Below, in pieces: positions 22,401 through 34,806 of a stretch of DNA of 64,000 nucleotides. The stretch is from Paralvinella palmiformis (taxonomy: Eukaryota; Annelida; Polychaeta; Terebellida; Alvinellidae): assembly GCA_025642065.1 (NCBI GenBank), contig JAODUP010000406.1, positions 220,001 to 284,000 of the forward strand, in the 5' to 3' direction. Made by a program: the position numbers and the translations under genes. A model generated the notes under the pieces. That model did no database searches and had not been told where the DNA came from. It saw only the letters and a list, made by a program, of their open reading frames with translations. Positions within the stretch are counted from its first letter, which is position 1. The number at the start of each line of letters is the position of its first letter.

Positions 22401-25400
22401 TATTTCTTTCATGACAATCCTACTTGGAATATAAACAACCCAGAGTAGGTACATTGAAGGGACTAATTTGATATATTTGGATTACATTGTATATAAAAGC
22501 ATATACAAATATATATGAAATTGCTCTATTTGGAATTGATAAATTTGATGCGTAAATGGAACTGACCCCATGTCTGTGACTTGCCACCCGTCTCAAATCT
22601 TTGCTAAGTGAATGTGTGCAATAACTGGGTGACCGTTCCTAAAATTAGGACGCTTTCCAGATTGACCTTGACCTAGATGGTGCCGATGAGGTTGATCTCA
22701 ACATCGACCTGATTAAAGGAGGCGGTGGTTGCCTAACGCAGGAGAAGATTGTTGCTTCCTGTGCCAAAAAGCTGGTCATTGTTGCCGACTATAGGTCAGT
22801 GAATTCGGTAATTCATTGGTCAACCACTAATGCCAGATGGCACACAATCAGATCATGATTTGTCCTAACGTCACAAAGTCAAGGGGGGGGGGGATTTAGA
22901 GAATTAATCCACCAAGAGACCTTTCTTGGCCCAGAACTTCCCGGTATGAAATAATAATGTATATTTAATAAAGCGCCCTTACTAGCAGGAGCCATTCAAA
23001 GGCACTGTACAAATAATATGTAATATAATAATACCCCAAATAATATGTCTGTAAAAACCCTGTAATGATTTAAAAGATAATAATTATTTATCTGTGAAAG
23101 TGACCTTAAATAGGTGTGTGTTTTTAGAAGAGACTTAAAATTTCCAAGAGACGATGCATTTCTAATATTTGCCGGCAACTTATTCCACAAAGTGGGGGCT
23201 GCAACACTAAACGCACAATCACCATATGACTTGAGCCGAGACACTGGCACCTGCATTAGTATCTGACTGGATGACCTGAGTTTTCGGGATGACTTTCTAA
23301 TGGAAACCAGTTCACACAGGTATTCTGGCGCCATATCATTAATAGATTTATAAGTTATTAACAGAATCTTAAAATGGATACGCTGTCTAACAGGTGGCAA
23401 ATGTTGTTTTTGAAGAATTGGAGTGATATGATCATATTTTCTAGTATTTGTTACAATGCGAGCTGCACTATTCTGAATTCGCTGAAGGCGATTAATGTTA
23501 TAATCAGATATGCCATATAACAGGGATTTACAATAGTCTATACGAGATGTAACAAAGGCATGAACTACAGTTACAAGTGATTCTTGTGTCAAGAATGCTT
23601 TTAAACAGTGGATGTTCTTAAGATGGTAGTAGGCAGCTCGGCATACTGATGTGACATGTTCATGCATGTTAATACATTGGTCAAAAATAACCCCTAGATT
23701 TTTTACTGACCCATTAGGGGTAATCGAAGATGCACCCATCTGTAATATTTGTTTTATTATCATTAAGATTTTGAGTTGTCCATAGCCAAATATCAGCAAT
23801 ACAATGTTCTAAATTCTTCAAGGAAGAGGAGAAATTTAACTCATTGTCAGGATCCAGTGATATATACAGCTGTGTGTCATCAGCATACAAGTGATATTTA
23901 ACCCCATATCGCTGCGCAATGATCCCAATAGGATGGGTATACATTGTGAAAACCAGAGGACCAAGAACTGAACCCTGTGGTACACGATGCCTACTTACAG
24001 CTAGCGCAGGATTTATCTGCAAAATTGTTGCCTCATCTCTCCCACAATGATGTCATAATGTATTCCGAGTGCTTAATTGAGCGAATAGCTGGTAAGATGC
24101 CAGAACTGGCAATGTAATATCTTCATGACGTATGTAAATTAATGCATCTACAAAATATTACATCTAATACATGTTGTAGTTTTAGTTCTATTTATGCCGA
24201 TGCCATCAAATACACATGCCTGCTCTTTTTTGTCCTCAGCTTATTTAAAGGAACTGCTCACCCTTGGATAATAAATGTGTAATGCTTATAAAAGTAACTC
24301 AAAATCCAACAATAATAATCCCGAACTCTGCCTGATATCATATCTTAGATATAAGGGGAAATATTTGTTACTGGAGCGCAGCCATTACAGCTTCCTCGAA
24401 TGCAAAATTCTATGCCATCAAATCAGGTCGGAGATGCTCTGGTTTGGCCATCCTCGTGACCTTACCTGCTCCTGTACTCGACCTAAGTACTACTACATGA
24501 TGTTGTTATCGGTTGATTTACATAAATCTGACAGCTCGGTAGATGCCTCTTGTTACAAAAGTATAAAACAATTGTCGTAGAACATTTCACTGTCGGGTTT
24601 TCTTTAGCCATTTCAGTATCAAACAAAGCTGTTTGGACGGATTATATTGTAATATTCATCCATGAATGTTTTTTTAAACGAAAAAAAATCTGACCAACTT
24701 CTTCTGGCCGTTACATTAACTGTTACCCACTTGCCCAGGACAATTAAAAATTCGGTTCGGGAATGTGAAAATAACCCTTACACTTGCCCCGTTGAGCAAG
24801 TAGCAAATTTCCTATCGTTTAGCAATGAAATTACCGCTCATCCCCCATCCCACAGTGTCAGCTTCTGCATTGCCGTAGGCCCACCCGTGACTCAGTTAAT
24901 CCGGTCTATCAGTACATTTAGGAACATGAGCACTGCTACCTAACTACTATACTAGTGGTATATTTAACAGCCAATCATCGAGTGAGATGTGGTACTGTTG
25001 GTTTGGTTTTGTTGTTCGGTCAGCACAGCCTCTATGTTGGAGTGGTTGAGAAACCCCTCCCCCCCACCACTCACAGGGGAGCAGTATGGAAAGATGGAGC
25101 CGAAATACCCTTTTTTTAACGTCCCCCTTTATTTTAAACAATTCAGTGGAGACTTCAGCGCCATTTAACGTGGTCAGCCACCCACGATGTAGTGAGCCGA
25201 GAAATTAATCCCTGGAAAAGTTTCGACCTCTTACGGGGTTCGAACCTGCGACCGTTGGCACCAAGTGCCAGGTGCTTAACCACTAGGCCACCGGAGCTCA
25301 CTATAGGCACTGTTGTCTTCGGGCTGTAGTTTTAAAAAAGCACTGCATGCCACCAAACTACTCACTTTGTGTAGTGGCTCGGTGATATTATTCTAAAATC

Positions 25401-28400
25401 AGACATCATCATCGGTGATTGGTAGAAGCATCCTGTGAAAATGTTCAGATGGATCTTAACTTTCGATGACAAATGTGATGCTATACAAATCATTTCTTAC
25501 GAAGAGAACTTACAGGATTTTTACAGAGATCTTGTGTAATTTAGGAACACGCCAAATTCCTATCCAGTTCTTGTTTGGGTAGAAACATCAATATTAGGGA
25601 CAACATTCACTAAAAAAAAACACAGCAATGGGAGGGTGGGTGCTCCTCTACATTGGTCACATTCTTATTTGGAGACTTGCTAAAAGGTCTTTTGTGTTAT
25701 TTCTCTGTATTACGTGTAGACTTGTATTTTTTTAATGATTGAACGTTTTACAGAAAAGCTTCGGATAAGTTGGGCAGCTCATGGAAGATGGGTATTCCCC
25801 TTGAAGTGATACCTCTTGCCTACAAACCGATCATATATCGCCTGAGAGAGTTACTTGGTGGTGATCCGGTCCTCCGATTAGCAAAGAATAAAGCCGTAAG
25901 TGAGACCGACTGTTATTTCTGAGAGATGTTAACCGGGAAGTCGTGTGTGTGTGTGTGATGTATGGGGAGTGAAATGATGTATGGAAGTGAAACTTGGGCC
26001 ATGAATGCAGAGAAGATAGGAGGATTTGAGTGGACAGAGATGAGAATGCTGCCATGGATGTGTAGTTAAAGCATAAGGTACTAAATACAGAGCTGAGCGG
26101 GAGAATGGAGATTAAACTGGTTGTCAAGAGGGATTGGTTGAGATGGCTGGGACGTGTGTTATGGAAAGATGATGGTGACTGGGCGAAGAGTAGCATGTTG
26201 TATGAGGTAGATGATGTGAGAGATTGAGGAAGGTCGAGGATGTATAAGATGAGGTGAAATGGAGAAGACTGGTAAGAGGGGAACACGACTATAAAACAAA
26301 CTGTTGTGTTACTAAATAATCTAGTTGTTATATTGTTGTGTTGCTAAATAAGTTAGCTGTTATATTGTTGTGTTGTTAAATAAGTTATATGTTGTGTTGC
26401 TAAATAATCTAGCTGCTATATTGTTGTGTTGCTAACACAGCTGCTAGATAGTTGTGTGTCTAAATTATCTGACAGTAAAATTGTGTTGCTAACTAATGTA
26501 ACTGCTGTATTGTTGTGTTACCAATGAAACTGCTATTTTCTCAGTTTGCTATATAAACTGTTTCCTAGCAGCAGTAGGGGCGCCTTTGTGGTCTAGCGGT
26601 AGCATGTTGGATCACTATCGTGTTCAAATCTCGGTGTGGGCATATCTGAAGGTTGTTTCGTCTTTGCCTTCGCCTCATTACCTTTGGAGGTCGCTCGGCC
26701 CATTTAGCCTACCCTGTGCACAAAAGTGGCCGTAAAACACCAATCATCATCTCTAGCAGCAGTAGGAATGCATAATCTGTAGTTGTTTTATAGAACAGTA
26801 GCAGGCTTGTGTAGCAGTAATTTCTCTAATGAAATGATGCAACATTATTAGCATTGGCAGTAACAGATCATCATATCTCCAGATTTACAGAATGTCATAG
26901 CAATAATAATAATAATATTGTCAACAAATATAGTAAAAAGATAAATAATTTAGCAGTGCAAACATGATGTGAATGAATCATCCCCCCGTCTAAAACATGC
27001 ATGAAATATTGCATTGAAACATTAATAAATATACCAAGAAAGGCTAAAATTATCCAAGGACGAAAGCTTTCCTGGTTTTGCCCAATTACTTTTTTGGAAC
27101 TAGGGAGTGGGTTGAATTGATGATTTGAAGAAGATTCCTCTTGCAGAAGACATGCTTCATCCCTCCCTACTCAGGCCCGAGATCGTCAGATGGGTTTGAC
27201 TGACTCTGCGATTTCCTTTCCTGTTTTCAGTGGGTTTCCCCCCCCCCCCCAAGGCCACATTCATGCCTGATTATAAAATAATATAATAATTAATATACAC
27301 CCTGCATTAATAAATATCCAATTTTGGGACCTGGCTGAAAGTTGGTGTTGTGGTGGGATGGTGCTAGAGTGGGGGAGGGTTCGTCAGCGCAGGTTCTTGG
27401 GGGGTGAATGAATGGGCACAGCACGTCATTGTGTACAATATACATGTAGTGTTTTAGTGTATTGTACCTGTAGGGATAATAAAATACCACATATATAGTA
27501 AGTAATAACAATTTATCTATTTAACCACATAATAATAATATGCAATAATCTGCTGCTTCTGTCCAACGTCAAATGCTGTGCGTTTACTTTTTCGATACAG
27601 TAGCCATGATCAGAAATGATATGATGAACATGACATGACAGATTGGTGACATTATATATTATAGTGATGTTCTGTCAGTGATGAAAGTTAATGGCGGATA
27701 CATATCACCTGTGGCTTCTACTGTATACATATATTGATCGGGTGGTTAAATACACGTGGCTTTTGATCCTTTGTTAACCCCAACTATCAGTTTATTTAAA
27801 CTATTGCCAACTGACTTAAAAACATTGGTGCATCTAATTGATGTATTGTGATATGATTTTCACAGATTACCAGAAACATTTCACAGTCAGTGTGTGGCTT
27901 GTTGAAGTTTGGGGTAGAGACCCCTGGCTGTCGCCTATTGGGCACAGCCAGTGTGTGGCGGTAATAGCGGGGGTATTTATATGGCAATGTATGGTATTCG
28001 TTGCGTACGCATTGGCGGTGGCTGAATAACGGGGGGCGTATAAACGGAGAATTATCACGGCAGGAAATCGGGTCCTTATCAAAGGTTGGCGGTAGGTGCG
28101 GTCGGCTGATGGCTGGGTTAGGCTGTACATGGTCTTATGTTGTGTGTGCCAGAAAATATTAACATTATGAGCTAATGTCCCAAGCTCATCCATGTTTATG
28201 AATGTAGATGCGAGTCTAACAGTGGCTTCCAGAAGATTGTTACTGTTCACTCCGCATGCACCCTGAATGTTGTCTGTAATGTTACATCCTGTAACGCCTT
28301 TCGGTAGATCATTTCAAGGTTCGGTGCACTAATACTGAATGCTCTATCACCTGTGCCCATCTCTTTGAATGATGCACCAGAGAAATATCCCTGTAGACAC

Positions 28401-31400
28401 TGCTTGGGATGGTATATGATGGCAAAAGTTCATATATACAAACAAACACATACATTTCCATTAGTGGTATATTGATCCCATACCATTTTGTATTTCAGTT
28501 AATATTTCATGATATAATTGCTGGTACTCTTAGTGATTTCATATCTGTCGTATTTAATCCTGGGTTTACCATCAATGGTGCGTGTTCTGGTATGTGTTAA
28601 CTGTGTTTGAATTTTGATTACAGGGCCCGGTTGTGTCGGATAATGGAAACTTTATCGTCGACTGGGTGTTTGATGACAGGAAGGCGTATGATTGGCTTCA
28701 GATTAACAACAGGATTAAACTTATACCAGGTAAGGATCGTGTGTCAGGCAAGCAGTCTCCAAAATCGTGGTGGGCCAGACACTGGTATTGTGGGTTTTGT
28801 TCAGGATACAGCTCTCTTTCCTTGGGAGGAACAACGGTAGAAATAATCCCTGATCCATTGGTTCAGGAGTTGAAAAGGACCAATGGATTCTGAGAACATT
28901 TTTCAGGTCCATTGGATTAATAGAAAGTCATTCTATAAATTCTACCCATGTATTGATTTATATTATTTTTTGTGGTACAGCATCTAGCATTCCAATTGAC
29001 ATTTCGAGATATATCACTTGTCTGTCATGGCTCTGATATTTGTAAAACTGGTTTATTTGGTTTTGTATCGCATGCAAATGCACGCACACACCCATACCTA
29101 TATATATATAATTTAAATAATACATCATAACTTAACTATCATAGGTGCCAAGAAAGTTTAATCTATTTAATAAGTAAACAAATCTTTAAATTAAAATTTC
29201 ATAACAATAATGTATATTTAATAAAGCGCCCTTACTAGCAGGAGCCAATCAAAGGCAATGTACAAACTATTTAATATAATAATAGCGTAAATAATATGTC
29301 TGTAAAATTGTATAAGAAATTAAAAGATAATTAATATTCATATGTGAATTATTTATAATATTTTGATACATAATGTTGACTACCTTTATACAGTTGTGTG
29401 GGGGGATAATATATTGGTCTAGCTAACTAGCTGAAAGCCTTATTTTTAATTATGCATCAACATTTATTTTTGGATAAAAGTTGATGTGAAGAAAGAAAAA
29501 AAATGTGGATTCAGATCCACCCACCTACCAACAACATCCCTTAATTCATGATCCCAATGTAATGATTGGATGAAACATGACAAAGTAAAATACAACACTA
29601 ATGTAATACCATCGAACAGAAATATTATTTACGCTGTATGTACATATTGGGGGGGGGGGGTGTTGCACACGGTAGAACGGACACCAATGATGGTAAACCC
29701 AGGATCAAAGTAAACTTCCAGAACCACTTCTGTAAGAATTTATTGGTAATTTCTTGATAGATTTCTGATTAATATTAGACAGTCCTATATATAATTATTA
29801 TAATGTCAAAATGGCAGTATGGTCTGTAATTTACTGCTTCATCGTAGGTACTAATTCTAAACAAATTTAGATTATACAATAGATCATTAGATGGCATATT
29901 CAGTGAAGAAACCGTAGCCAGTTACCTTGTCGGATGAAAAATGCCTCCTACTATAGTGCCACGGCTGGATACGAACCTCCGGCCTCCCACACAGAATGAC
30001 TCTAGTAGCCATAGGTAAATAGTCTCACACTCTACCCATGAGGCCAAAGAAAGACTTAATGGACGAGAAAGATTGCTGGACATAGCTATCTGGATAAACC
30101 TTATATGTCTGTTTACTTTCTGCGTTCTATTATGTAACCAATCAGGTCATAGAGGCATATATATTGTTTAGGTATAAAGACGCAATTTGTGGATTTACCT
30201 CAGTGACTGAGGGCGCCCTCATGGTCTAGCAGTAGCGTGCTGGACTACAGATCACTACCACCCGTGTTCGATTCCCGGCGTGGGCATATCTGAAGGTTGT
30301 TTCGTCTCGTCTTTCACTTCGTCTCATTACCTTTGGAAGTCACTCGGCCCATTTAGCCTACCTTGTGCACAAAAGTGGACGTAAAACATCAATCATCATC
30401 ATCAATCATCACCTCAGTGACTGAGTGTATTCTTTGTTTAGCCTCAGTACTTTCCCAGCTGAGCCGAGGTATGGTTTTAGTGCAGTGCTCGAACCATCGT
30501 ACTTTAGAATCTGCACGAGTATGTACTTGGACGAGTCACGGATGTTGTCAACTTCTCCGGAGAAAATCCTAGTTCTAGTTGCCAGTTATAGATGTGTAAT
30601 CCGTCACAATCTGCACAGCCATGTACAGGATGCCCCAAAGGGATAGTGGCTGCAGTGTTGTGCTGCAGTCATCTGGATTTGGGGTTAGAATTGTGGGTTT
30701 TTTCAAACACGTGTTCATGTGATGTTTCCTCAACACTCACCCAGCCAGGTACTCATGGATACAGACTGGGATGCTGTTCATTTCTAGGCTGCCACACAAA
30801 CTGCTTGGCCACTAGGGCAGAGTATGTGTGCAAAGACTAAATACGATAATGGTCTCCTGATGCCCTCGAGTCATTCCTTTTATAGTATTATATCGTGATA
30901 ATAAAATGTTAATACATACCATGTGCTGCAGCAGTCTAAGAACTTAATCTTGATTTTACGAGGGTTTATTTTTCATGAACCGAATTGTTTTCGTCAGTCA
31001 TAGTACTCGGTTTTTATCAGACACTGTTATAATCTTAATTCAAGCAATGGTCAGTATTGTTATAATTAGTTATTTATGTGCCTGCATGTTGCTTAAGATA
31101 AGATAAAATTTATTTAAGCTCAGTAAAGTATACATACAAACGTTAGCTGAAAGCTATTAACCGAATCATCATAAACGTGAAAGTGTGAGATGATAATGAT
31201 ATACTGATAGATGAAACAGTAGACATGCATATATGGCATTAAGTCAGACTAGACTTACGTAAACATTAAATACGACATAAAGCATCATGTTCGCTTTAAA
31301 GAACAAAGTTCGCAATTAAAACATGTACAGTTTGCACCTTGCCATACCGTAACAAATCGCTTAAAACCATTAAAATCCATTTGTTTCTCTTAGCTCATTA

Positions 31401-33126
31401 CTCAACATATTCCATAACTTTACACCTACATATCTGATGGATTTCTTTCCATGGGGCATTATGTTATAATTAAATGGTATAATAGTATGACTATGAACAT
31501 TTCATATAAATACTTATCCTATTAACAATTTTGTACATTTCTAACAATATTTGTCATTGCCCATACAATAGTCGTCTGTTTGCTTTTTGTCTTAATTTTC
31601 TATATGATGAGGAATAATCTTTAAAAACATAACGTAGGGTCCTCTTGGATATTTTAAATTTTCTTCATGTCTGACATATTGCAACAGTGCCATACAACTG
31701 AACAATAATTAAACTGCAAGAGGATAAAACATTCAAATAAAATATATTTATCTTCTGTACTAAGAATATTTGCTAACCTACATAATGAACTCTTGCAGGT
31801 TTCAGAAATATGTAAATGAAAGTTTAATCAGTGGTATACAAATATACCAAGAAGTTTCAATGATTCTAAAGGTTCCAATATAGTATCGCCTACTTCATTG
31901 ACTTAGCTGAGGACTGTACAGCATTGTGAAATAAAATAAATTGAAACTTATCAAGGTTTGGCTGAATGTAATTTAGCTTGAACCATGTTAACATGACATT
32001 TGACACATTTTCAAGATTAGTGATTACATCATCAACATTGCTGCCATGGCAACAAATAGAATTACCATCAGCATAGTTAAAATTATCCTATTGGTAAACA
32101 ATTACATAAAACAGGTCATTACAGAGCATTATATAAAAAGTGACCATAATGGGAACCTCATGGAGCCCCCTTGCTTAAGTAAGACCAGTTACTGCGTGCA
32201 CTTCCGACTTTAACCCTTTGCTGGTGTTTTGTAAAATAATTTGCTACTAACAGACATAAATTTTTGTCAAAACCGTATGCTTGTAACTTACAGATAATTA
32301 GCTTTTGAGGGGGTCAGTCAAAAGTGCATCAGTTACACCACAATTTTCTAAATTTAATTTACACTTATCTACCAAGTGCTAAAAAACTGGTGCATTTGAT
32401 CAATTAGAATGGATCTTGCTCATGCATGGTAGGACACTTGCAGGATGATAATTTTTCTTATTAAGTGTTTCTCCTTTTTTTAAATTGGAGCAACTTCGGA
32501 CCTTCCTAGTACATTTGGAAAAGACGCAGTTTTTAAACATTGATTTATGAAATATGCGAGTGATTGACAAAGAACATGGGCACTCACTTTTACAAGTTTA
32601 GGTGGTATGGAGTCATATCCTGGAGCCTTCTTAGCATTGAGTCCTCGTAGTTTATCATACACCTGATCTACAGTTACAGTTTGAAAAGAGAAGGATGCAT
32701 TATGTTGCGATATATTATTTTTTATATATAAAATACTGTTATTGCTTGGAAGATGGAGCCTGTAAATTTATGTTTTTCGGGCCGTGATGTTTATGTTTTC
32801 AAATTTTATTACAGGCGTTATTTACATGTCTCTGTGTTGTTGATGCTTTAAATATGGATTCTATAAATTTGTGTTTTTCAGACTGTGATTGTGTTTTGAA
32901 ATTTTATCATATGCATTTACATGCCTGTGTGTTATTGTCGCTTTAAGGATGGATTCTATAAATTTGTGTTTTTCGGACCGTGATGTTTATGCTTTCAAAT
33001 TTTATTACAGGCGTTATAGAAACTGGACTGTTTATCAACATGGCCACCACCGCGTACTTTGGCAACAGTGATGGAACCATCTCAATACGACACCGACCTG
33101 ACCGAAATGGCTCCCTAATTAATTAA
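19485..33126 (+). CDS. RPIA: Ribose-5-phosphate isomerase A, complete, 8 exons
   Basis: Exons: 19485-19691, 21445-21505, 22017-22072, 22171-22230, 22649-22794, 25754-25895, 28624-28729 and 33011-33126. All are GT-AG and in phase: 894 nt, 297 aa, close to vertebrate RPIA. The enzyme interconverts ribose-5-phosphate and ribulose-5-phosphate in the non-oxidative pentose phosphate pathway. Signature blocks are all present: [15 protein letters not shown] (phosphate loop), [25 protein letters not shown] (catalytic Asp/Glu region), [13 protein letters not shown] (catalytic Lys/Glu region), [17 protein letters not shown] and [12 protein letters not shown]. The first 48 residues are Arg/Lys/Leu-rich with few acids and precede an internal Met in a much better Kozak context (19629). 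The start is therefore uncertain: a presequence form and a shorter cytosolic form are both possible. A polyadenylation signal AATAAA lies at 33768-33773. Introns are large and repeat-filled. Confidence 0.96.
21006..21309. mobile_element. hAT-like MITE in RPIA intron 1
   Basis: Left end CAGACATGGGGTCAATTC, right end AATTGACCCTAAATCTG. The interior closely resembles 22283-22576. The flanking GT-rich bases make the target duplication ambiguous. Confidence 0.75.
22283..22576. mobile_element. hAT-like MITE with 8-bp target duplication
   Basis: Terminal inverted repeats are CAGACATGGGATCAATT and its partner AACTGACCCCATGTCTG. Flanking octamers TGACTTAC (22275-22282) and TGACTTGC (22577-22584) are an 8-bp duplication with one change, which is the hAT signature. 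The interior is AT-rich and non-coding. It lies in RPIA intron 4. Confidence 0.85.
22950..24022 (-). mobile_element. 5'-truncated non-LTR retrotransposon (CR1/L2/jockey-like) with decayed reverse transcriptase
   Basis: Two overlapping minus-strand frames carry the element. 24022-23714 encodes reverse transcriptase motifs [12 protein letters not shown] and [10 protein letters not shown]. 23799-22996 encodes the C-terminal part, with [34 protein letters not shown] and [15 protein letters not shown]. The split between frames is a frameshift and the 5' half is missing, so the copy is dead. Its 3' tail (AATAAAGCGCCCTTACTAGC on the plus strand) recurs elsewhere in the window as the family signature. 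It lies in RPIA intron 5, antisense to the gene. Confidence 0.85.
25000..25299 (-). mobile_element. SINE family B in RPIA intron 5
   Basis: Reverse-oriented copy from GTTTGGTTTTGTTGTTCGG to GGCCACCGGAGCTCAC, with an internal deletion relative to 17255-17632. Flanks GGTACTGTTG and GGCACTGTTG look like a 10-bp target duplication with one change. Confidence 0.82.
25955..26285 (+). mobile_element. RTE-type or related LINE remnant in RPIA intron 6
   Basis: A plus-strand reading with interruptions gives [14 protein letters not shown], then [11 protein letters not shown], and later [16 protein letters not shown]. These match the C-terminal YGSETW, TEMRMLRWM and RLRWFGHV blocks common in many animal LINEs. 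Stops occur within it, so it is a fossil. Confidence 0.72.
26579..26752 (+). mobile_element. SINE family A, full length
   Basis: A 14-bp target duplication CTAGCAGCAGTAGG at 26565-26578 and 26753-26766 brackets a copy with intact A and B boxes. It lies in RPIA intron 6. Confidence 0.92.
27899..27951. repeat. 50-bp dispersed sequence, copy 1
   Basis: TTGTTGAAGTTTGGGGTAGA, then GACCCCTGGCTGTCGCCTAT and TGGGCACAGCC, is found almost exactly again at 49530-49579. It resembles the SINE family B tail and may be a relative's 3' end. Confidence 0.7.
29205..29345 (-). mobile_element. LINE 3'-tail fragment (same family)
   Basis: Starts with AATAAAGCGCCCTTACTAGC and continues through the AATATGTCTGTAAAA block found in the longer copy at 22950-24022. 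Only the untranslated tail is present. It sits in RPIA intron 7. Confidence 0.7.
29795..30052 (-). mobile_element. SINE family C, long copy in RPIA intron 7
   Basis: Contains TGGTCTGTAATTTACTGCTT, CTACTATAGTGCCACGGCTG and CTACCCATGAGGCCAAAG. The minus-strand head resembles tRNA box A TGGGTAGAGTG and box B GGTTCGTATCC. Confidence 0.7.
30212..30410 (+). mobile_element. SINE family A, full length
   Basis: Same head, body and CAT-rich tail as the copy at 47190-47375. A perfect 15-bp target duplication ACCTCAGTGACTGAG lies at 30197-30211 and 30411-30425. It lies in RPIA intron 7. Confidence 0.92.
31095..32690 (-). mobile_element. Degenerate non-LTR retrotransposon, second family
   Basis: At the 5' end (minus strand, 32662-32480) reverse transcriptase-like sequence reads [20 protein letters not shown], then [12 protein letters not shown]. 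Further on, around 32200-31920, broken frames give [13 protein letters not shown] (a mutated YADD box) and [19 protein letters not shown]. Many stops and frameshifts make it a fossil. It fills much of RPIA intron 7, antisense to the gene. Confidence 0.72.
32760..33016 (+). repeat. Imperfect tandem duplication including the RPIA exon 8 splice acceptor
   Basis: Three related ~95-bp units are present. Unit one (about 32760-32825) and unit three (about 32948-33016) both end TTTTATTACAGGCGTTAT. Unit two (about 32854-32930) has TTTTATCATATGCATT instead. The real exon 8 begins at 33011. Confidence 0.85.
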
Positions 33127-33767
33127 AGCAATTATCTGCAATTTATCTGTGATCTCTTTGCTATGTGAAATGGCATATTTACCAAACTATAATATGTATC
33201 ATGTGATTAATTACAATGGGTCTGTATTTCTAATGATGAGTTTAAGAGAAGTGATGAAAATTTATTTATATTATTGTATCGACTAATTCTTTGTATTACA
33301 CTTGCAAGTAAGGCTAAATATTTTCTGAAGCTAATTTTAATGTATGGACGATCCTCAGGGACGAAATCTAATTAAAAGATGGTGTTGCACGTTTTATCAG
33401 CTATTTACCACATCTTCGGTGACGATTCTAAGGAGGTTTTCTTTCATTATCTGCGATTTTTTTGGTTTACATTATTAAAATATTTGGTTGTTTAGACACT
33501 TGTTAATTTTATATATAGGGTATTAGTTTTGTACTGATCATTACACACATTCGGGTTGTTGTGCGAGTATATTTCATTTAGCTTTTTTCTCGTACTGTCA
33601 CTATTTAGTTCGATCATTTTGCAACGTGTACGACTTTCTTTTGTTAAATCATCGTGTTTATCTACTATTTTAGCATCATCTACTGTTGTATATCCGATAT
33701 TTAAATCAAGCCATGATGCCCTGTGATAATATATGTTTGAATGTACGATGATCATGAAATATTTTCA

Positions 33768-33773
33768 AATAAA
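33768..33773 (+). terminator. Candidate RPIA polyadenylation signal
   Basis: AATAAA lies about 640 bases after the RPIA stop codon in AT-rich sequence. No stronger canonical signal is evident between the stop codon and this site. Confidence 0.45.
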
Positions 33774-33939
33774 GAAATCGATCATAAAAGGTTGTTTTAA
33801 AGCAAAAATAGTAACATTTTAAGTCACAATTTTAGAAAGACAAAAAAGCATTATTTGGTGTCTGTGAAAGTGACAGGATTGTACCGCAGGAAGTCGAAGG
33901 GTAAATGAGAGGTGAATTGCCAATATCTTTTTCAGTTCT

Positions 33940-34375
33940 TATAATAATAATGTATATATAATAAAGTGCCCTTGCTAGATTTAAAAGCTAATGATTATTT
34001 ATCTGTGAAAGCGACCTTGAAGTTGAACAGGTGTGTTTTTAGAACAGATTTAAAATTTTGAAGAGACAACACATTTCTAATATCTGCCGGTAACGAATTC
34101 CACAAAGTGGGGGCTGCAACACTAAATGTTTTGTAAAATACAAGGACGTTTCATGTATATTTAATAAAGCGCCCTTACTAGCAGGAGCCATTCAAAGGCA
34201 CTGTACAAATAATATGTAATATAATAATACCCCAAATAATATGTCTGTAAAAAAACCTGTAATGATTTAAAAGATAATAATTATTTATCTGTGAAAACGA
34301 CCTTAAATAGGTGTGTTTTTAGAAGATTTAAAATTTTAAAGAGACGACATTTCTAATATATGCTATGGAATGGGC
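33940..34375 (-). mobile_element. Two adjacent LINE 3'-tail fragments (same family)
   Basis: The first fragment (about 33945-34130) and second (about 34150-34375) each contain the tail signature, the AAAGATAATAATTATTTATC-like block and the sequence encoding the element's last residues (CACAAAGTGGGGGCTGCAAC in the first). Both are oriented minus, suggesting two insertions or a local duplication between RPIA and the deaminase gene. Confidence 0.7.
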
Positions 34376-34551
34376 TTTCACCTGTCAGTCTATTCACTCT
34401 ATTGTGTGGATGCTAAAGGCTCATTTCCAGTTGGGTGAGTGATTATCCAAATTAATGTGAAGATCTTGGGAGGCCTCACATTTCAATTGGATATGCTGTG
34501 GTCAGGAGGGCCCACAACTACATGCTATACATTGTGTTTTTATACTAGTAC

Positions 34552-34806
34552 AGGGCTGTGTTGTCATTGGATTTCACTAGTGGGTGTGGAAGTATGAAAT
34601 CTACCAATCGCTAATTATTATTTGACAAATATCTATGGCTAGCGTAGGATTTAATTTGCCACAACCAATTTAAAACTTATCAAAATCGCAATTTTACATT
34701 ATTGCGAATTAAATCACAGCCAAATTGTAAAAAAGCGTGAATAAAATCCAGATTAAAAAAATCAAAACCAGTGATTTCTTTTAGAGTGATTTAAATCAAA
34801 CAGCCC
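34552..34806. mobile_element. Possible second MITE family
   Basis: The ends CAGGGCTGTGTTG and CAAACAGCCCTA are inverted (CAGGGCTGT/ACAGCCCT). The interior is AT-rich with repeated TTAAATCA/TGATTTAA words. No convincing target duplication was found. Confidence 0.45.

Noticed and set aside
28000..28400. Minus-strand frame 28250-27867 with protein-like composition
   Set aside because: No recognised family and broken upstream. It could be another LINE scrap but I cannot support a call.
30363..30840. Overlapping plus-strand frames after the SINE at 30.2-30.4 kb
   Set aside because: Begin inside SINE sequence, overlap in three frames and show no motif.
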